Positions 49,696-58,629 are shown, numbered from the stretch's first letter. The stretch: DNA of 64,000 nt from Mycobacterium sp. ACS1612 (GCF_001667505.1 NZ_LZHZ01000067.1:186001-250000); one strand, 5' to 3'. Made by a program: numbers and translations. The notes: generated by a model from the letters alone, not told the origin.

Positions 49696-51156
49696 TCAGT
49701 ACGCGAAGGACAGCGGGGCCACGTCGTCGGACTGCGGCGGGGTGGGTGGCGCCGGTTCGGAGTCGTGCTCGAGCGGCCCCTCGACCACGTAGCGACGCAT
49801 CAGCCAGAACCAGATCACGGCCAGCACGCCGTAGAGCAACGTGAAGACGGCCAGCGAGAAGAACACCGTGCCCGCCGCGTGGTCGGACACGCCCTGCTGC
49901 ACCGTCAACCGGACCATCTGGTCGCCGGTCGGATTCGGGGCGACAACCCATGGCTGCCTGCCCATTTCGGTGAACACCCAGCCGGACGAGTTGGCGAGGA
50001 ACGGTGCGGGAATGGTCAGGATGGCGAACCACGCGAACCACCGCTGATCGGGAATCCGGCCGCGCCGGGTCAGCCAGAGCGCAAGAAGCGCGAAAGCGAC
50101 TGGGACAGCTAGCAATCCGATCATCGCGCGGAAAGCCCAGTACGTCACGAAAAGATTCGGCCGGTAATCGCCGGGGCCGAACTTCTGCTCGTAGGACTGC
50201 TGTAGGTCCTTGACCCCCTGAAGAGTGACCCCCTCGAACTTGCTCTCCGCCAGGAACGGCAGCACGTACGGCACCTCGATGACGTGGGAGACACTGTCAC
50301 AGTTGTTGTGCGTACCGATCGTCAGGATCGAGAAGTCGGGGTCGGTTTCGGTGTGGCACAACGACTCCGCCGACGCCATCTTCATCGGCTGCTGGACGAA
50401 CATCAGCTTGCCTTGGAAGTCGCCGGTGAAGAAGAGCCCGCCCGCGGCAGCCAAGACGACCAGGCAGCCGGCGATGGTGGCAGGCCGGTACATGCTGGTT
50501 GCCTGCCCTACTTCCGCAGGCCGCCGGTGTGAGCGCACCATCAGCCACGCGGACACACCGGCCACGAATGCGCCCGCGGTGAGAAACGCCCCGGTGACCG
50601 CATGCAGGAACGCCCAGATCGCGGTGTTGTTGGTCAGCAGGGCACCGAAGTCGACGAGTTCTGCGCGCCCGGTCTGGGGATTGAACGTAGCGCCGACCGG
50701 ATGCTGCATGAACGAGTTTGCCGCGATGATGAAGTACGCCGAGGCGTTGACGGCGATCGCGACGACCCAGATGCAGGCGAGGTGCACCAGTCGCGGCAGC
50801 CGACTCCACCCGAAGATCCACAGCCCGATGAACGTCGACTCGAAGAAAAAAGCGACCAGTCCCTCGAACGCCAACGGCGCACCGAAGATGTCACCGACGA
50901 AGCGCGAGTACTCGCTCCAGTTCATCCCGAACTGGAACTCTTGGACGATCCCGGTGGCCACCCCCATCGCGAAGTTGATCAGGAAAAGTTTCCCGAAGAA
51001 CCGCGTCAGGCGGTACCAGCCGGTGTTGCCGGTGATCACCCACCCCGTCTGCATCGCCGCGATCAGCGGAGCGAGGCCGATCGTGAGCGGGACAAAGATG
51101 AAGTGGTAGACGGTGGTGATGCCGAACTGCCACCGTGAGACATCCAGCGCGTCCAT
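49696..51156 (-). CDS. cydA: Cytochrome bd oxidase subunit I
   Basis: Carries haems b558, b595 and d and oxidises menaquinol. The 486-residue protein has DVSRWQFGITTVYHFIFVP with H18 (the haem d/b595 ligand position), FFFESTFIGLWIFGW, the b558 His/Met regions, and the quinol-loop motif GWVFTEMGRQPW. The Q-loop is the short type. ATG at 51156 has GAAGAGGG nearby. Upstream are a hairpin (51176-51190) and a Crp-like site (51216-51227). It heads cydABDC. Confidence 0.96.
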   Translation of the reverse strand: MDALDVSRWQFGITTVYHFIFVPLTIGLAPLIAAMQTGWVITGNTGWYRLTRFFGKLFLINFAMGVATGIVQEFQFGMNWSEYSRFVGDIFGAPLAFEGLVAFFFESTFIGLWIFGWSRLPRLVHLACIWVVAIAVNASAYFIIAANSFMQHPVGATFNPQTGRAELVDFGALLTNNTAIWAFLHAVTGAFLTAGAFVAGVSAWLMVRSHRRPAEVGQATSMYRPATIAGCLVVLAAAGGLFFTGDFQGKLMFVQQPMKMASAESLCHTETDPDFSILTIGTHNNCDSVSHVIEVPYVLPFLAESKFEGVTLQGVKDLQQSYEQKFGPGDYRPNLFVTYWAFRAMIGLLAVPVAFALLALWLTRRGRIPDQRWFAWFAILTIPAPFLANSSGWVFTEMGRQPWVVAPNPTGDQMVRLTVQQGVSDHAAGTVFFSLAVFTLLYGVLAVIWFWLMRRYVVEGPLEHDSEPAPPTPPQSDDVAPLSFAY

Positions 51157-51175
51157 GCGACCCTCTTCCGTGGCT

Positions 51176-51190
51176 GTAGGCCCAGCCTAC
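51176..51190 (-). repeat. Leader hairpin of cydA
   Basis: GTAGGC (51176-51181), loop CCA, and GCCTAC (51185-51190) form a perfect six-pair stem in the cydA leader, 20 bases upstream of its ATG. It could stabilise the message or be part of an operator. No T-run follows in either direction. Confidence 0.5.
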
Positions 51191-51215
51191 GACGGAGAGT
51201 AGTAGATCGAAAGGT

Positions 51216-51227
51216 GTGTTAGCTCAC
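51216..51227. promoter_or_regulatory. Crp-like cAMP receptor site upstream of cydA
   Basis: GTG-N6-CAC (within TGTGTTAGCTCACC) resembles the mycobacterial Crp consensus TGTGA-N6-TCACA with mismatches at the inner positions. It sits 60-71 bases before the cydA start and overlaps the stop codon of the upstream HdeD-like gene. cyd regulation by Crp is known in M. smegmatis; the match here is partial. Confidence 0.5.
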
Positions 51228-51809
51228 CGTCGAGGCTGGCGGCGCGACCTGCGACGTCGCGTTCTTGCTGGCCTTGCGGATGCCGAATGCGGACACCACT
51301 TCGAAGACCCCTAGAACGACCAGCCAGACTCCCACCACCAAGGTCAGGGTCGCGATCGACTCGAACGGCGAGGCCAGCATCACAATGCCCGCAATGAGGC
51401 TGATCACGCCGATGAAGATCTCCCACGCCCGACCGGGGAGCGTCGGGTCACTGATCGCCGACACCGCCGTCGCGACGCCGCGGAAGATGAAGCCGACGCC
51501 GATCCAGATGGCCAGCAACAGAATCGAATCGGCCAGGCTACGGAAGCACAACACCGCGAGGATGAGTGCCGCCGCGCCACTGAGGAACAGCAGAACTCGT
51601 CCACCCGCCGACACGTGCAACGCGAACGCAAATATCACCTGGGCGATACCGTTGACCAACAAGTAGGCGCCGAAGACGATTGCGGCGACGACGATCGTCT
51701 TGCCTGGCCACATGAGCGCGAGAACGCCGAGGATCACGGCGAGGATCCCGGACAGCAGCGCGGACTTCCACAGGTGCTGCAGCATCGCGGGAGGAGCAGG
51801 ACTTTCCAT
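51219..51809 (-). CDS. HdeD-family (DUF308) membrane protein
   Basis: A 196-residue protein with six hydrophobic helices in two-helix units, ILAVILGVLALMWPGKTIVVAAIVFGAYLLVNG being the typical DUF308 repeat. The family includes HdeD acid-resistance proteins; function in mycobacteria is not known. ATG at 51809 (MESPAPPAML) gives a sensible N-terminus; a longer reading would start at 51875. It lies just upstream of cydA on the same strand with 62 bases between, so readthrough is possible. In M. tuberculosis Rv1624c holds a similar position. Confidence 0.8.
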   Translation of the reverse strand: MESPAPPAMLQHLWKSALLSGILAVILGVLALMWPGKTIVVAAIVFGAYLLVNGIAQVIFAFALHVSAGGRVLLFLSGAAALILAVLCFRSLADSILLLAIWIGVGFIFRGVATAVSAISDPTLPGRAWEIFIGVISLIAGIVMLASPFESIATLTLVVGVWLVVLGVFEVVSAFGIRKASKNATSQVAPPASTVS

Positions 51810-52022
51810 GGCCGAAGTGTGGCACAACGACGCGATAATTGACGCTTGTTTCACCAATTGCCAGGTGTCGTGCAAAGAATGCGAGTGCCTGGCCGCAAAT
51901 TCAGTGTGGTGCGTTCGTCATTTCGAGAATGCCGTAACGCTATATGGGTTCGCTACGATGACTAGTCGAACTGTTTCGTTCAGCACAGCTGGTCAATCCC
52001 CATGGGCAAACAAGGAGTGAGG

Positions 52023-52355
52023 ATGACGAATACGGCGATTCGCCGCACCACATGCGGGCTCGTGGCGGCCTTTTTCGTTGCGGTCGGAGCGGCCGTATCT
52101 ATTGCGCCAGCGAATGCGGACCCGGTGTACGACGAGAAGTTCCTCGATTACCTCGATGCCAAGGGTGTGCCGTTCGAGAACAAGACCGACATCATTCGGA
52201 CCGCCAAGCAGTTCTGCCTCGACATGGGACGGCAGGGCGGGTCGACCTGGAAGGTCGGTTACCGACTGATGAACGATCAGGGCTGGACCGAGTCCCAGGC
52301 GGAGACCTTCATCCAGGGGGCGGTCCCGACCTATTGCCCACAAGCCTGGGGTTAG
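52023..52355 (+). CDS. Secreted DUF732 protein
   Basis: A 110-residue protein with a signal peptide (TNTAIRRTTCGLVAAFFVAVGAAVSIAPANA, cleavage after ANA near residue 31) and a small mature DUF732 domain: YDEKFLDYLDAKGVPF and the paired Cys of QFCLDMG and VPTYCPQAW that probably form a disulfide. The family is common in mycobacteria, role unknown. ATG at 52023 follows AAGGAG; ATG 52002 is less likely. TACGAT at 51954-51959 is a possible -10. A hairpin follows the gene. Confidence 0.85.
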   Translation: MTNTAIRRTTCGLVAAFFVAVGAAVSIAPANADPVYDEKFLDYLDAKGVPFENKTDIIRTAKQFCLDMGRQGGSTWKVGYRLMNDQGWTESQAETFIQGAVPTYCPQAWG

Positions 52356-52367
52356 TCACAGCTTGAT

Positions 52368-52393
52368 CGCTGGCTTCCGTTCTCCTGCCAGCG
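52368..52393 (+). terminator. Hairpin between the DUF732 gene and the ABC operon
   Basis: CGCTGGC (52368-52374) and GCCAGCG (52387-52393) form a perfect seven-pair stem with a 12-base loop, 12 bases after the DUF732 stop. There is no T-run, which is common for mycobacterial stops. Confidence 0.5.
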
Positions 52394-52465
52394 CGTTAGG
52401 TCTCTACTACTGTTCCGTTACCGGTGCTGCGCGCCGGATCCACGAAGCAGAAAGTAGAGGCAACC

Positions 52466-53383
52466 GTGTCAGCTGGATGTCAAAGCCGACCCAAGAAGTT
52501 GTGGCGTATCGCGGCGGTGTTTGCTGCGACCGGCGCCCTCGCGCTGTCGGGATGCTCGAGTAAAAGCGAAGAGGCCGGGCCTACGACGGCCACGACCGCG
52601 GTGAGCGCGGAGAAGGTGGACGCGATCGCGAACACCGTCCCCGAAGCCATCAAGTCGTCGGGGAAGCTGATCGTCGGCGTCAACATCCCGTACGCGCCCA
52701 ATGAGTTCAAAGACCCCAGCGGCAAGATCGTCGGCTTCGACGTCGACCTGATGAACGCGATCGCTGCGACGCTTGGCTTGCAGGCGGAGTATCGCGAAGC
52801 CGATTTCGCCAAGATCATCCCGTCGATCCAGGGCGACACGTTCAACGTCGGCATGTCGTCGTTCACCGACACCAAGGAACGTGAGCAGAGCGTCGACTTC
52901 GTGACGTACTTCTCGGCCGGCATCCTGTGGGCCCAAAAGCCCGGCGCGGGCATCGATCCCAACAATGCGTGCGGTAAGAAGGTCGCCGTGCAGGCCACGA
53001 CGACCGAGGAGACCGAGGAACTGCCTGCCAAGAGCAAGGCCTGCACTGACGCGGGTAAGCCTGCCATCGACATCATCAAGTTCGACGGTCAGGATGCGGC
53101 CACCAACGCCGTCGTGCTGGGCCAGGCCGATGCCATGTCGGCCGACTCGCCGGTGACGCTGTACGCGATCAAGCAGAGCAACGGCAAGCTCGAAGCCGCA
53201 GGCGAGATCGCCGACGCAGCACCGTACGGCTGGCCGGTGAAGAAGGGCTCGCCGTTGGCGCAGTCGCTCAAGCAGGCACTCGAGCATCTGATCGAGAACG
53301 GCCAGTACAAGCAGATCGCCACGAACTGGGGCGTCGACAAGGGCATCATCGACAAGCCGGTGATCAACGGCGCGATCAACTGA
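52466..53383 (+). CDS. Glutamate/polar amino-acid ABC transporter, lipoprotein binding subunit
   Basis: A 305-residue lipoprotein: signal peptide with lipobox LALSGC (lipid-bearing Cys near residue 30), then a type II periplasmic-binding fold (SBP family 3) with SGKLIVGVNIPYAPNEFKDPSGKIVGFDVDLMNAIAATLGL, AKIIPSIQGDTFNVGMSSFTDTKEREQSVDFV and TNWGVDKGI. Polar amino-acid specificity (Glu/Gln) is inferred from the family and partners. GTG at 52466 has AGAGG seven bases upstream; TACTGT at 52408-52413 may be the -10. It heads a five-gene unit with a two-component system. Confidence 0.9.
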   Translation: MSAGCQSRPKKLWRIAAVFAATGALALSGCSSKSEEAGPTTATTAVSAEKVDAIANTVPEAIKSSGKLIVGVNIPYAPNEFKDPSGKIVGFDVDLMNAIAATLGLQAEYREADFAKIIPSIQGDTFNVGMSSFTDTKEREQSVDFVTYFSAGILWAQKPGAGIDPNNACGKKVAVQATTTEETEELPAKSKACTDAGKPAIDIIKFDGQDAATNAVVLGQADAMSADSPVTLYAIKQSNGKLEAAGEIADAAPYGWPVKKGSPLAQSLKQALEHLIENGQYKQIATNWGVDKGIIDKPVINGAIN

Positions 53384-53404
53384 TTTTGGCAGTGGAGAAC
53401 TGAA

Positions 53405-54331
53405 ATGACCGTTGTCGACTCGTCGCCATCCACCGGGCCAGCCGCGATTGATGCCGTCCCACTGCGTCATCCGTGGCGGTGGGTGGCGGCGGTCGTCATC
53501 GTCATCCTGCTGGGCCTTTTCCTGTATGGGGTGGCCACCAACCCGGCCTACCGATGGCCGATCTTCTTCGAGTACCTCTTCAACGAGCGGATCTTGCTGG
53601 GCGTGTCGAACACCCTTCAGCTGACCGTCTATTCGATGGTGCTGGCGATCGTGCTCGGCGTGATCCTCTCGGTGATGAGGCTGTCACCCAACCCGGTCTT
53701 TAAGTCGGTGTCCTGGGTGTACTTGTGGATCTTCCGCGGCACGCCGATCTACGTGCAGTTGGCGTTCTGGGGGCTGATCCCGACCATCTACCAGAAGATT
53801 CAGCTGGGTGTCCCGTTCGGCCCGACGTTCTTCGAGCTCAACCTCCAGGCGCTGTCTATCCCGTTCCTGCTGGCGACGCTCGGGCTGGCGCTGAACGAGG
53901 CCGCCTACATGGCCGAGATCATCCGCGCCGGAATCAATTCGGTGCCTGAGGGGCAGTCGGAGGCATCCACGGCGCTCGGCATGTCGTGGGGTTTGACCAT
54001 GCGGCGCACGGTGCTTCCGCAGGCGATGCGAGTGATCATCCCGCCGACCGGCAACGAGGTCATCAGCATGCTGAAGACCACGTCGCTGGTCACGGCGGTG
54101 CCGTACGCGTTCGACCTGTACAGCATCGCCACCCGTGAAATCGCCGCGCGCACTTTCGAGCCCGTGCCGTTGCTTCTGGTCGCGTCGGCCTGGTACCTCG
54201 CGATCACCAGCGTCATGATGGTCGGCCAGTACTACCTGGAGCGGTACTACTCGCGCGGTGCGAGCCGGAAGCTGACCTCCAAACAGCTTGAGGCGCTGGC
54301 CAAAGCGCAGATGGGAGAGCCGCATCCATGA
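53405..54331 (+). CDS. Polar amino-acid ABC transporter permease
   Basis: A 308-residue His/Glu/Gln/Arg-type permease with five to six membrane helices. The EAA loop for contact with the ATPase is EIIRAGINSVPEGQSEASTALGMSW, and RTVLPQAMRVIIPPTGNEVISMLKTTSL is the family signature. A single permease gene implies a homodimer. ATG at 53405 is 21 bases after the binding-protein stop. Its stop overlaps the ATPase start (ATGA). Confidence 0.93.
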   Translation: MTVVDSSPSTGPAAIDAVPLRHPWRWVAAVVIVILLGLFLYGVATNPAYRWPIFFEYLFNERILLGVSNTLQLTVYSMVLAIVLGVILSVMRLSPNPVFKSVSWVYLWIFRGTPIYVQLAFWGLIPTIYQKIQLGVPFGPTFFELNLQALSIPFLLATLGLALNEAAYMAEIIRAGINSVPEGQSEASTALGMSWGLTMRRTVLPQAMRVIIPPTGNEVISMLKTTSLVTAVPYAFDLYSIATREIAARTFEPVPLLLVASAWYLAITSVMMVGQYYLERYYSRGASRKLTSKQLEALAKAQMGEPHP

Positions 54332-55092
54332 CCGCGCCCATGGTGAAGGCCGAGGCCGTGTGCAAGGACTTCGGCGCGCTCAAGGTGCTCAAGGGCATCA
54401 CGCTGGACGTCGGGAAGGGCCAGGTGCTGGTGCTGGTCGGTCCGTCCGGTTCCGGCAAGTCGACCTTCCTGCGCTGCATCAACCATCTGGAGACGGTGAC
54501 CGCGGGCCGGTTGTACGTCGACGGTGAACTCGTCGGCTATCACGAACGTGGCGGCAAGCTGCATGAGATGAAGCCGCGCGATGTGGCCAGGCAGCGCCGC
54601 GACGTCGGAATGGTGTTTCAGCACTTCAATCTTTTCCCGCACCGCACCGCGCTGGAGAACATCATCGAGGCACCGCTGCACGTGAAGAAGGTGAAGAAGA
54701 AAGAGGCCGTCGACCGGGCCCGCGACCTCCTTGTCCAGGTCGGGTTGGAGGACAAGGCGAGCGCCTATCCGGCGCAGTTGTCGGGTGGACAACAGCAGCG
54801 CGTCGCCATCGCCCGTGCGCTGGCGATGAACCCGAAGCTGATGCTGTTCGACGAGCCGACGTCGGCGCTCGACCCCGAGTTGGTCGGCGAAGTGCTGGGC
54901 GTGATGAAAAAGCTTGCCCAAGAAGGCATGACGATGGTGGTGGTGACGCACGAAATGGGCTTCGCCCGCGAGGTCGCCAACGAACTGGTGTTCATGGACG
55001 GCGGTGTCGTCGTCGAACGCGGGGTCCCGCGTGAGGTGCTCAGCAATCCGCAACACGAACGCACGAAAGCATTTCTGTCCAAGGTGCTTTAA
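54328..55092 (+). CDS. Polar amino-acid ABC transporter ATP-binding protein
   Basis: A 254-residue GlnQ-type ATPase: Walker A VGPSGSGKST, Q-loop MVFQHFNLFPHRTALEN, signature LSGGQQQRVAIARAL, Walker B LMLFDEPTSALDPEL, switch His in VTHEMGFA. It energises uptake through the adjacent permease. The sensor kinase begins two bases after its stop, so transport and signalling genes should be cotranscribed. Confidence 0.95.
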   Translation: MTAPMVKAEAVCKDFGALKVLKGITLDVGKGQVLVLVGPSGSGKSTFLRCINHLETVTAGRLYVDGELVGYHERGGKLHEMKPRDVARQRRDVGMVFQHFNLFPHRTALENIIEAPLHVKKVKKKEAVDRARDLLVQVGLEDKASAYPAQLSGGQQQRVAIARALAMNPKLMLFDEPTSALDPELVGEVLGVMKKLAQEGMTMVVVTHEMGFAREVANELVFMDGGVVVERGVPREVLSNPQHERTKAFLSKVL

Positions 55093-55094
55093 CG

Positions 55095-56216
55095 GTGCGT
55101 GACCGCGATCCAGCCACCCCGCTGTGGCGGGCCGCGCAGGTGTTCCGGTTGTTGAGTTGCCTGTACGCGCTGGGGTTTCAGATCGCGATAAACGACGATC
55201 TCGATCACCCGGCCGTCGGCTGGCTGTTGTTCGCGGTGCTCATCGGGTGGAGCGCGGCGTGCGCGGTCGCGTATCTGCAGGGGTTCGGGCGCAGGCTCGC
55301 GTGGGTGCTCGCCGAGATCGTGGTCGTGGTGGCACTGATCCTCTCCACCGTGTTCGTCGCCTCCGAACAATGGGCGCTGGACAACCAGTCGTGGCCGACG
55401 ACGTTGTGGGCCACCAACGCGACGATCTCGGCGGCCATCCTTGGGGGCGCCATTCCCGGCATGCTGGCCGGCGTCGCCGTGATGATCGCATCGACGGTTC
55501 TCAAGGGTTCCATCAACTACGACCTCGGCCGCAACGCGACGATCGTCATCGAACTGGCGGTGGGCCTCGCTGTCGGCATGGCCGCACAGACCGCCAGGCG
55601 TGCGCATGCGGAACTCGAACGCGCGACCAGGCTCGCGGCCTCGCTCGAGGAACGCGACCGGCTGTCGCGTCAGGTGCACGACGGCGCCATCCAGGTGCTG
55701 GCGCTGGTCTCCCGGCGCGGCCGCGAAATCGGCGGAGAAACAGCCGAACTGGCCGAGCTCGCCGGTGAACAGGAACGTGCGCTGCGCCGCCTCGTCAGCT
55801 CGTCGGACGTCGAACCGCGGGCCGAGGCCACTGCGGACATCGGGGCGCTGCTGCGGCGCCGCGCCTCCGACCGGGTGTCGGTCAGCGTGCCCGCAGATCC
55901 GGTGCTGCTGGACTCGGCGGTCGCCGACGAGTTGTACGCCGCGGCAGCCAACGCGCTGGACAATGTCGCGGCGCACGCGGGGTCCGACGCCCGCGCGTAC
56001 GTGTTACTGGAGGATCTCGGCGACTCGGTGACGATCAGCATCCGCGACGACGGCGTCGGCATCGCGGAGGGCAGACTGGAGGCGGCTGTCGCGGAGGGTC
56101 GCATCGGAGTCGCCAAATCGATTGTGGGACGGCTGGAGTGGCTGGGTGGCAGCGCCAAGCTGACCACCGGGCCGGGATGTGGGGCGGAATGGGAGCTGAC
56201 GGTACCCCGACGGTGA
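55095..56216 (+). CDS. Two-component sensor histidine kinase (NarL-partner type)
   Basis: A 373-residue membrane kinase. About four to six N-terminal hydrophobic segments (residues 12-165) precede a HisKA_3-like H-box ERDRLSRQVHDGAIQVLAL with phospho-acceptor H195, an N-box (NALDNVAAHAG) and a G-box (IRDDGVGIAEG). The MacS/DUF5931-like sensor has no obvious periplasmic domain, so membrane-linked sensing is likely. It starts two bases after the ABC ATPase and overlaps the response regulator, suggesting that uptake status or a partner of the ABC system is the signal. Confidence 0.9.
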   Translation: MRDRDPATPLWRAAQVFRLLSCLYALGFQIAINDDLDHPAVGWLLFAVLIGWSAACAVAYLQGFGRRLAWVLAEIVVVVALILSTVFVASEQWALDNQSWPTTLWATNATISAAILGGAIPGMLAGVAVMIASTVLKGSINYDLGRNATIVIELAVGLAVGMAAQTARRAHAELERATRLAASLEERDRLSRQVHDGAIQVLALVSRRGREIGGETAELAELAGEQERALRRLVSSSDVEPRAEATADIGALLRRRASDRVSVSVPADPVLLDSAVADELYAAAANALDNVAAHAGSDARAYVLLEDLGDSVTISIRDDGVGIAEGRLEAAVAEGRIGVAKSIVGRLEWLGGSAKLTTGPGCGAEWELTVPRR

Positions 56217-56851
56217 TGGTCGTCGACGACCATCCGATCTGGCGCGACGCCGTGGCCCGCGACCTGGCGGAGGACGGCTTCACCGTGGTCGCGACGGCCG
56301 ACGGGGTGGCGGCGGCCCGTCGGCGCGCCGCGGTCGTGCACCCCGACGTGGTGGTGATGGACATGAGGCTGTCCGATGGCGACGGTGCGCAGGCCACCGC
56401 GGAGGTGCTCGCGGTGTCCCCGTCGTCCCGAATCCTGGTGCTCTCGGCGTCCGACGAGCGCGACGACGTCCTCGACGCGGTAAAGGCAGGCGCCACAGGC
56501 TATCTGGTGAAGAGCGCATCGAAACAGGAACTCGGTGATGCGGTGCGCGCGACCGCCGAAGGCCGTGCGGTGTTCACCCCGGGGTTGGCGGGCCTGGTGT
56601 TGGGGGAGTACCGCCGCATCGCGCAGGCGCCTGGCGCGGGCGAGAGCACGCCGAGCCTGACCGAACGTGAGACCGAGGTGTTGCGCTACGTTGCAAAAGG
56701 CCTGACGGCCAAGCAGATCGCGGCCCGGCTGTCGCTGAGCCACCGCACCGTGGAGAACCACGTGCAGGCCACGTTCCGCAAGTTGCAGGTGGCCAACCGG
56801 GTGGAACTGGCGCGGTACGCCATCGAACACGGCTTGGACAAGGACGAGTAG
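56189..56851 (+). CDS. NarL/FixJ-family response regulator
   Basis: A 220-residue regulator: receiver domain with the acidic pair D13/D14 (VMVVDDHPIW), phospho-acceptor D58 (VVVMDMRL) and Lys in GYLVKSAS; then a LuxR helix-turn-helix (SLTERETEVLRYVAKGLTAKQIAARLSLSHRTVENHVQATFRKL). Pairs with the upstream kinase. ATG at 56189 is used; ATG 56177 is possible. It overlaps the kinase end by 28 bases. Targets are unknown, but the ABC operon itself is the obvious candidate. Confidence 0.92.
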   Translation: MGADGTPTVMVVDDHPIWRDAVARDLAEDGFTVVATADGVAAARRRAAVVHPDVVVMDMRLSDGDGAQATAEVLAVSPSSRILVLSASDERDDVLDAVKAGATGYLVKSASKQELGDAVRATAEGRAVFTPGLAGLVLGEYRRIAQAPGAGESTPSLTERETEVLRYVAKGLTAKQIAARLSLSHRTVENHVQATFRKLQVANRVELARYAIEHGLDKDE

Positions 56852-56895
56852 TCCTACTCATCCGAATGCGGCGGCGCGCTGCGACGATTTCTCAC

Positions 56896-58620
56896 ATGAC
56901 TGAACCGCGTGCCGTCATCTCCCGGTTGTCCGCGGACTCCGCTGCGATCTCCCAGTATCTAGCGCGAATGTCCGCCGATCTGAACGAGCTCGACCGTCTG
57001 TTGGCCGCACAGCCCCAACCCGTGGCCTATGCGCCGCCGCCCGTGCCGCACTGGCCGCAGTATCCGCCGCCGCAGTACCCGGCCCCCGTCGAGCAGCAGC
57101 GGCCGGAACGTTCCGAGAACTGGATCGGGCGGGCTCTGGCAGTCGCCGGTGTCGCCGTCACGCTCGTCGGTGTCGTGCTGTTTTTGGTGCTGGCGGCGCA
57201 GGCGGGCATCCTGCGTCCCGAGTTGCGGGTCGCGGGCGGCGCCGTGCTCGCGGCCGGGTTGGTGGCCTGCGGGTGCTGGCTCAGTGCGCGACCCGGCGGC
57301 CGGGTGGGCGCCGTCGCCCTGGCCGCCACCGGCATCGGCGCCGCGTACTTGGACGTCATCGCCGTCACGACGATCTACGACTGGGTGCCCGCCGCTGTCG
57401 GCCTGGTCATCGCGGCTGTCGTTGGCGGCGGTGGTATGACGTTGGCGCGGCGCTGGGATTCGCAGCATCTTGGCGTGCTGGTGCTGGTGCCGTTGATCTG
57501 CCTGGCGCCGGCGATCACCGATGGTGTCACGCTGCTTCTCATCGGTTTCATGCTCGCGCTGTCCGCCGCCTCGCTGCCCGTCCAGCTCGGTAAAGACTGG
57601 ATCTGGTTACACGCGGCCCGCACCGCCGCCCCCACCGTCCCGTTGTTGATCGCGTTGGTCGCCGTCGCCTTCAGTTCCGATCGTGACCTGTGGCTGGCGG
57701 GCGCGTGCGCGGTTGCCGCAGTGCTGGCACTGGCAGGGGCGCTGATCCTGTTGCCGCGCACGGCAAATGGAGCCGCGATGGCGCTGCTGACCGCGGCGGG
57801 CGCGCTGCCCGTCCTGTGCGTTCCCCCAGCAGTAGACCGGGTGGTGGCAGCGTTGATGGCGGCGTTGCTGGCCGCGGTCATGCTCGCGATCGTGCTGACC
57901 CGCCCGCCCGGCGTGACCGCCGCGGTACGGCAGATCTGGTCGGCGCTGGCGGCGGTGTCGGCGCTGGTTGCGGTGACCGTCGCCTTCGACGGTTACATCG
58001 CCGGCCCGGTGCTGCTGGCGATGGCCGCCGTGGTCGCGGTCGCCGGTCGGCGCGATCCCATCGCGCGGTGGGTGGCGATCGGCTTCGGGTTCGTCGGGGG
58101 TGGCATCTTCCTGGTCTACGCGCCGCCGACGTCATTCCTCGAGGCCACCGAAATCGCCACTGCAGAAGGCATTTCCACCCTGATCGCCAGTGTCTTGCTG
58201 GTGGCGTCCGCGATCGCCATCGCCTGGTCGTGGCGTGACGAACCGGTCGTCTGGGCGAGCTGCGCCGCCGTGGTGATCTATGCCGTGACCGCGTTCACCG
58301 TGACGGCAGGTGTTTGGGTCGGCGGCGAGAACGGTGGCTTCTTCGCCGGCCACATGGCCGCCACGATCTGCTGGATCGCGATGGCCGCCGCCCTCTTCGG
58401 CTATGCGGCGCGGGCCACCAGAGCCGAGCGGTCAGTGCCGATCGGCGGAGGGCTGACATTGGTCGCCGCGGCGATGGTCAAACTCTTCCTGTTCGACCTG
58501 GGCACCCTAGACGGGATCTTCCGGGTGGCGGTGTTCATCGTGGTCGGCCTGGTGCTGCTCGGCATGGGGGCCGGCTACGCGCGCCTGCTTGAACGGCAGG
58601 ATTCCGCCAAACTGGAATGA
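56896..58620 (+). CDS. DUF2339-like polytopic membrane protein
   Basis: A 574-residue protein. A short helical/coiled N-terminus (RLSADSAAISQYLARMSADLNELDRLLAAQ) and a Pro-rich linker (PPPVPHWPQYPPPQY) lead into about 14-16 hydrophobic helices making up the rest. The pattern fits DUF2339. No transport motif is evident and function is unknown. ATG at 56896 (MTEPRAVISR) is preferred over 56866. A 21-base perfect palindrome overlaps its stop codon. Confidence 0.75.
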   Translation: MTEPRAVISRLSADSAAISQYLARMSADLNELDRLLAAQPQPVAYAPPPVPHWPQYPPPQYPAPVEQQRPERSENWIGRALAVAGVAVTLVGVVLFLVLAAQAGILRPELRVAGGAVLAAGLVACGCWLSARPGGRVGAVALAATGIGAAYLDVIAVTTIYDWVPAAVGLVIAAVVGGGGMTLARRWDSQHLGVLVLVPLICLAPAITDGVTLLLIGFMLALSAASLPVQLGKDWIWLHAARTAAPTVPLLIALVAVAFSSDRDLWLAGACAVAAVLALAGALILLPRTANGAAMALLTAAGALPVLCVPPAVDRVVAALMAALLAAVMLAIVLTRPPGVTAAVRQIWSALAAVSALVAVTVAFDGYIAGPVLLAMAAVVAVAGRRDPIARWVAIGFGFVGGGIFLVYAPPTSFLEATEIATAEGISTLIASVLLVASAIAIAWSWRDEPVVWASCAAVVIYAVTAFTVTAGVWVGGENGGFFAGHMAATICWIAMAAALFGYAARATRAERSVPIGGGLTLVAAAMVKLFLFDLGTLDGIFRVAVFIVVGLVLLGMGAGYARLLERQDSAKLE

Positions 58621-58629
58621 TTCCAGTTT
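58609..58629. promoter_or_regulatory. Perfect palindrome overlapping the dps2 promoter
   Basis: AAACTGGAAT (58609-58618) and ATTCCAGTTT (58620-58629) are exact inverses around a single G. The repeat covers the DUF2339 stop codon and reaches the TAGTGT hexamer (58629-58634), a plausible dps2 -10. It could be a repressor site for dps2 or a bidirectional terminator; the odd centre and lack of loop favour a protein site. Confidence 0.6.

Noticed and set aside
51964..51985. Second SOS box near TCGAACTGTTTCGTTC
   Set aside because: The half sites are six bases apart instead of four and the right half is incomplete.
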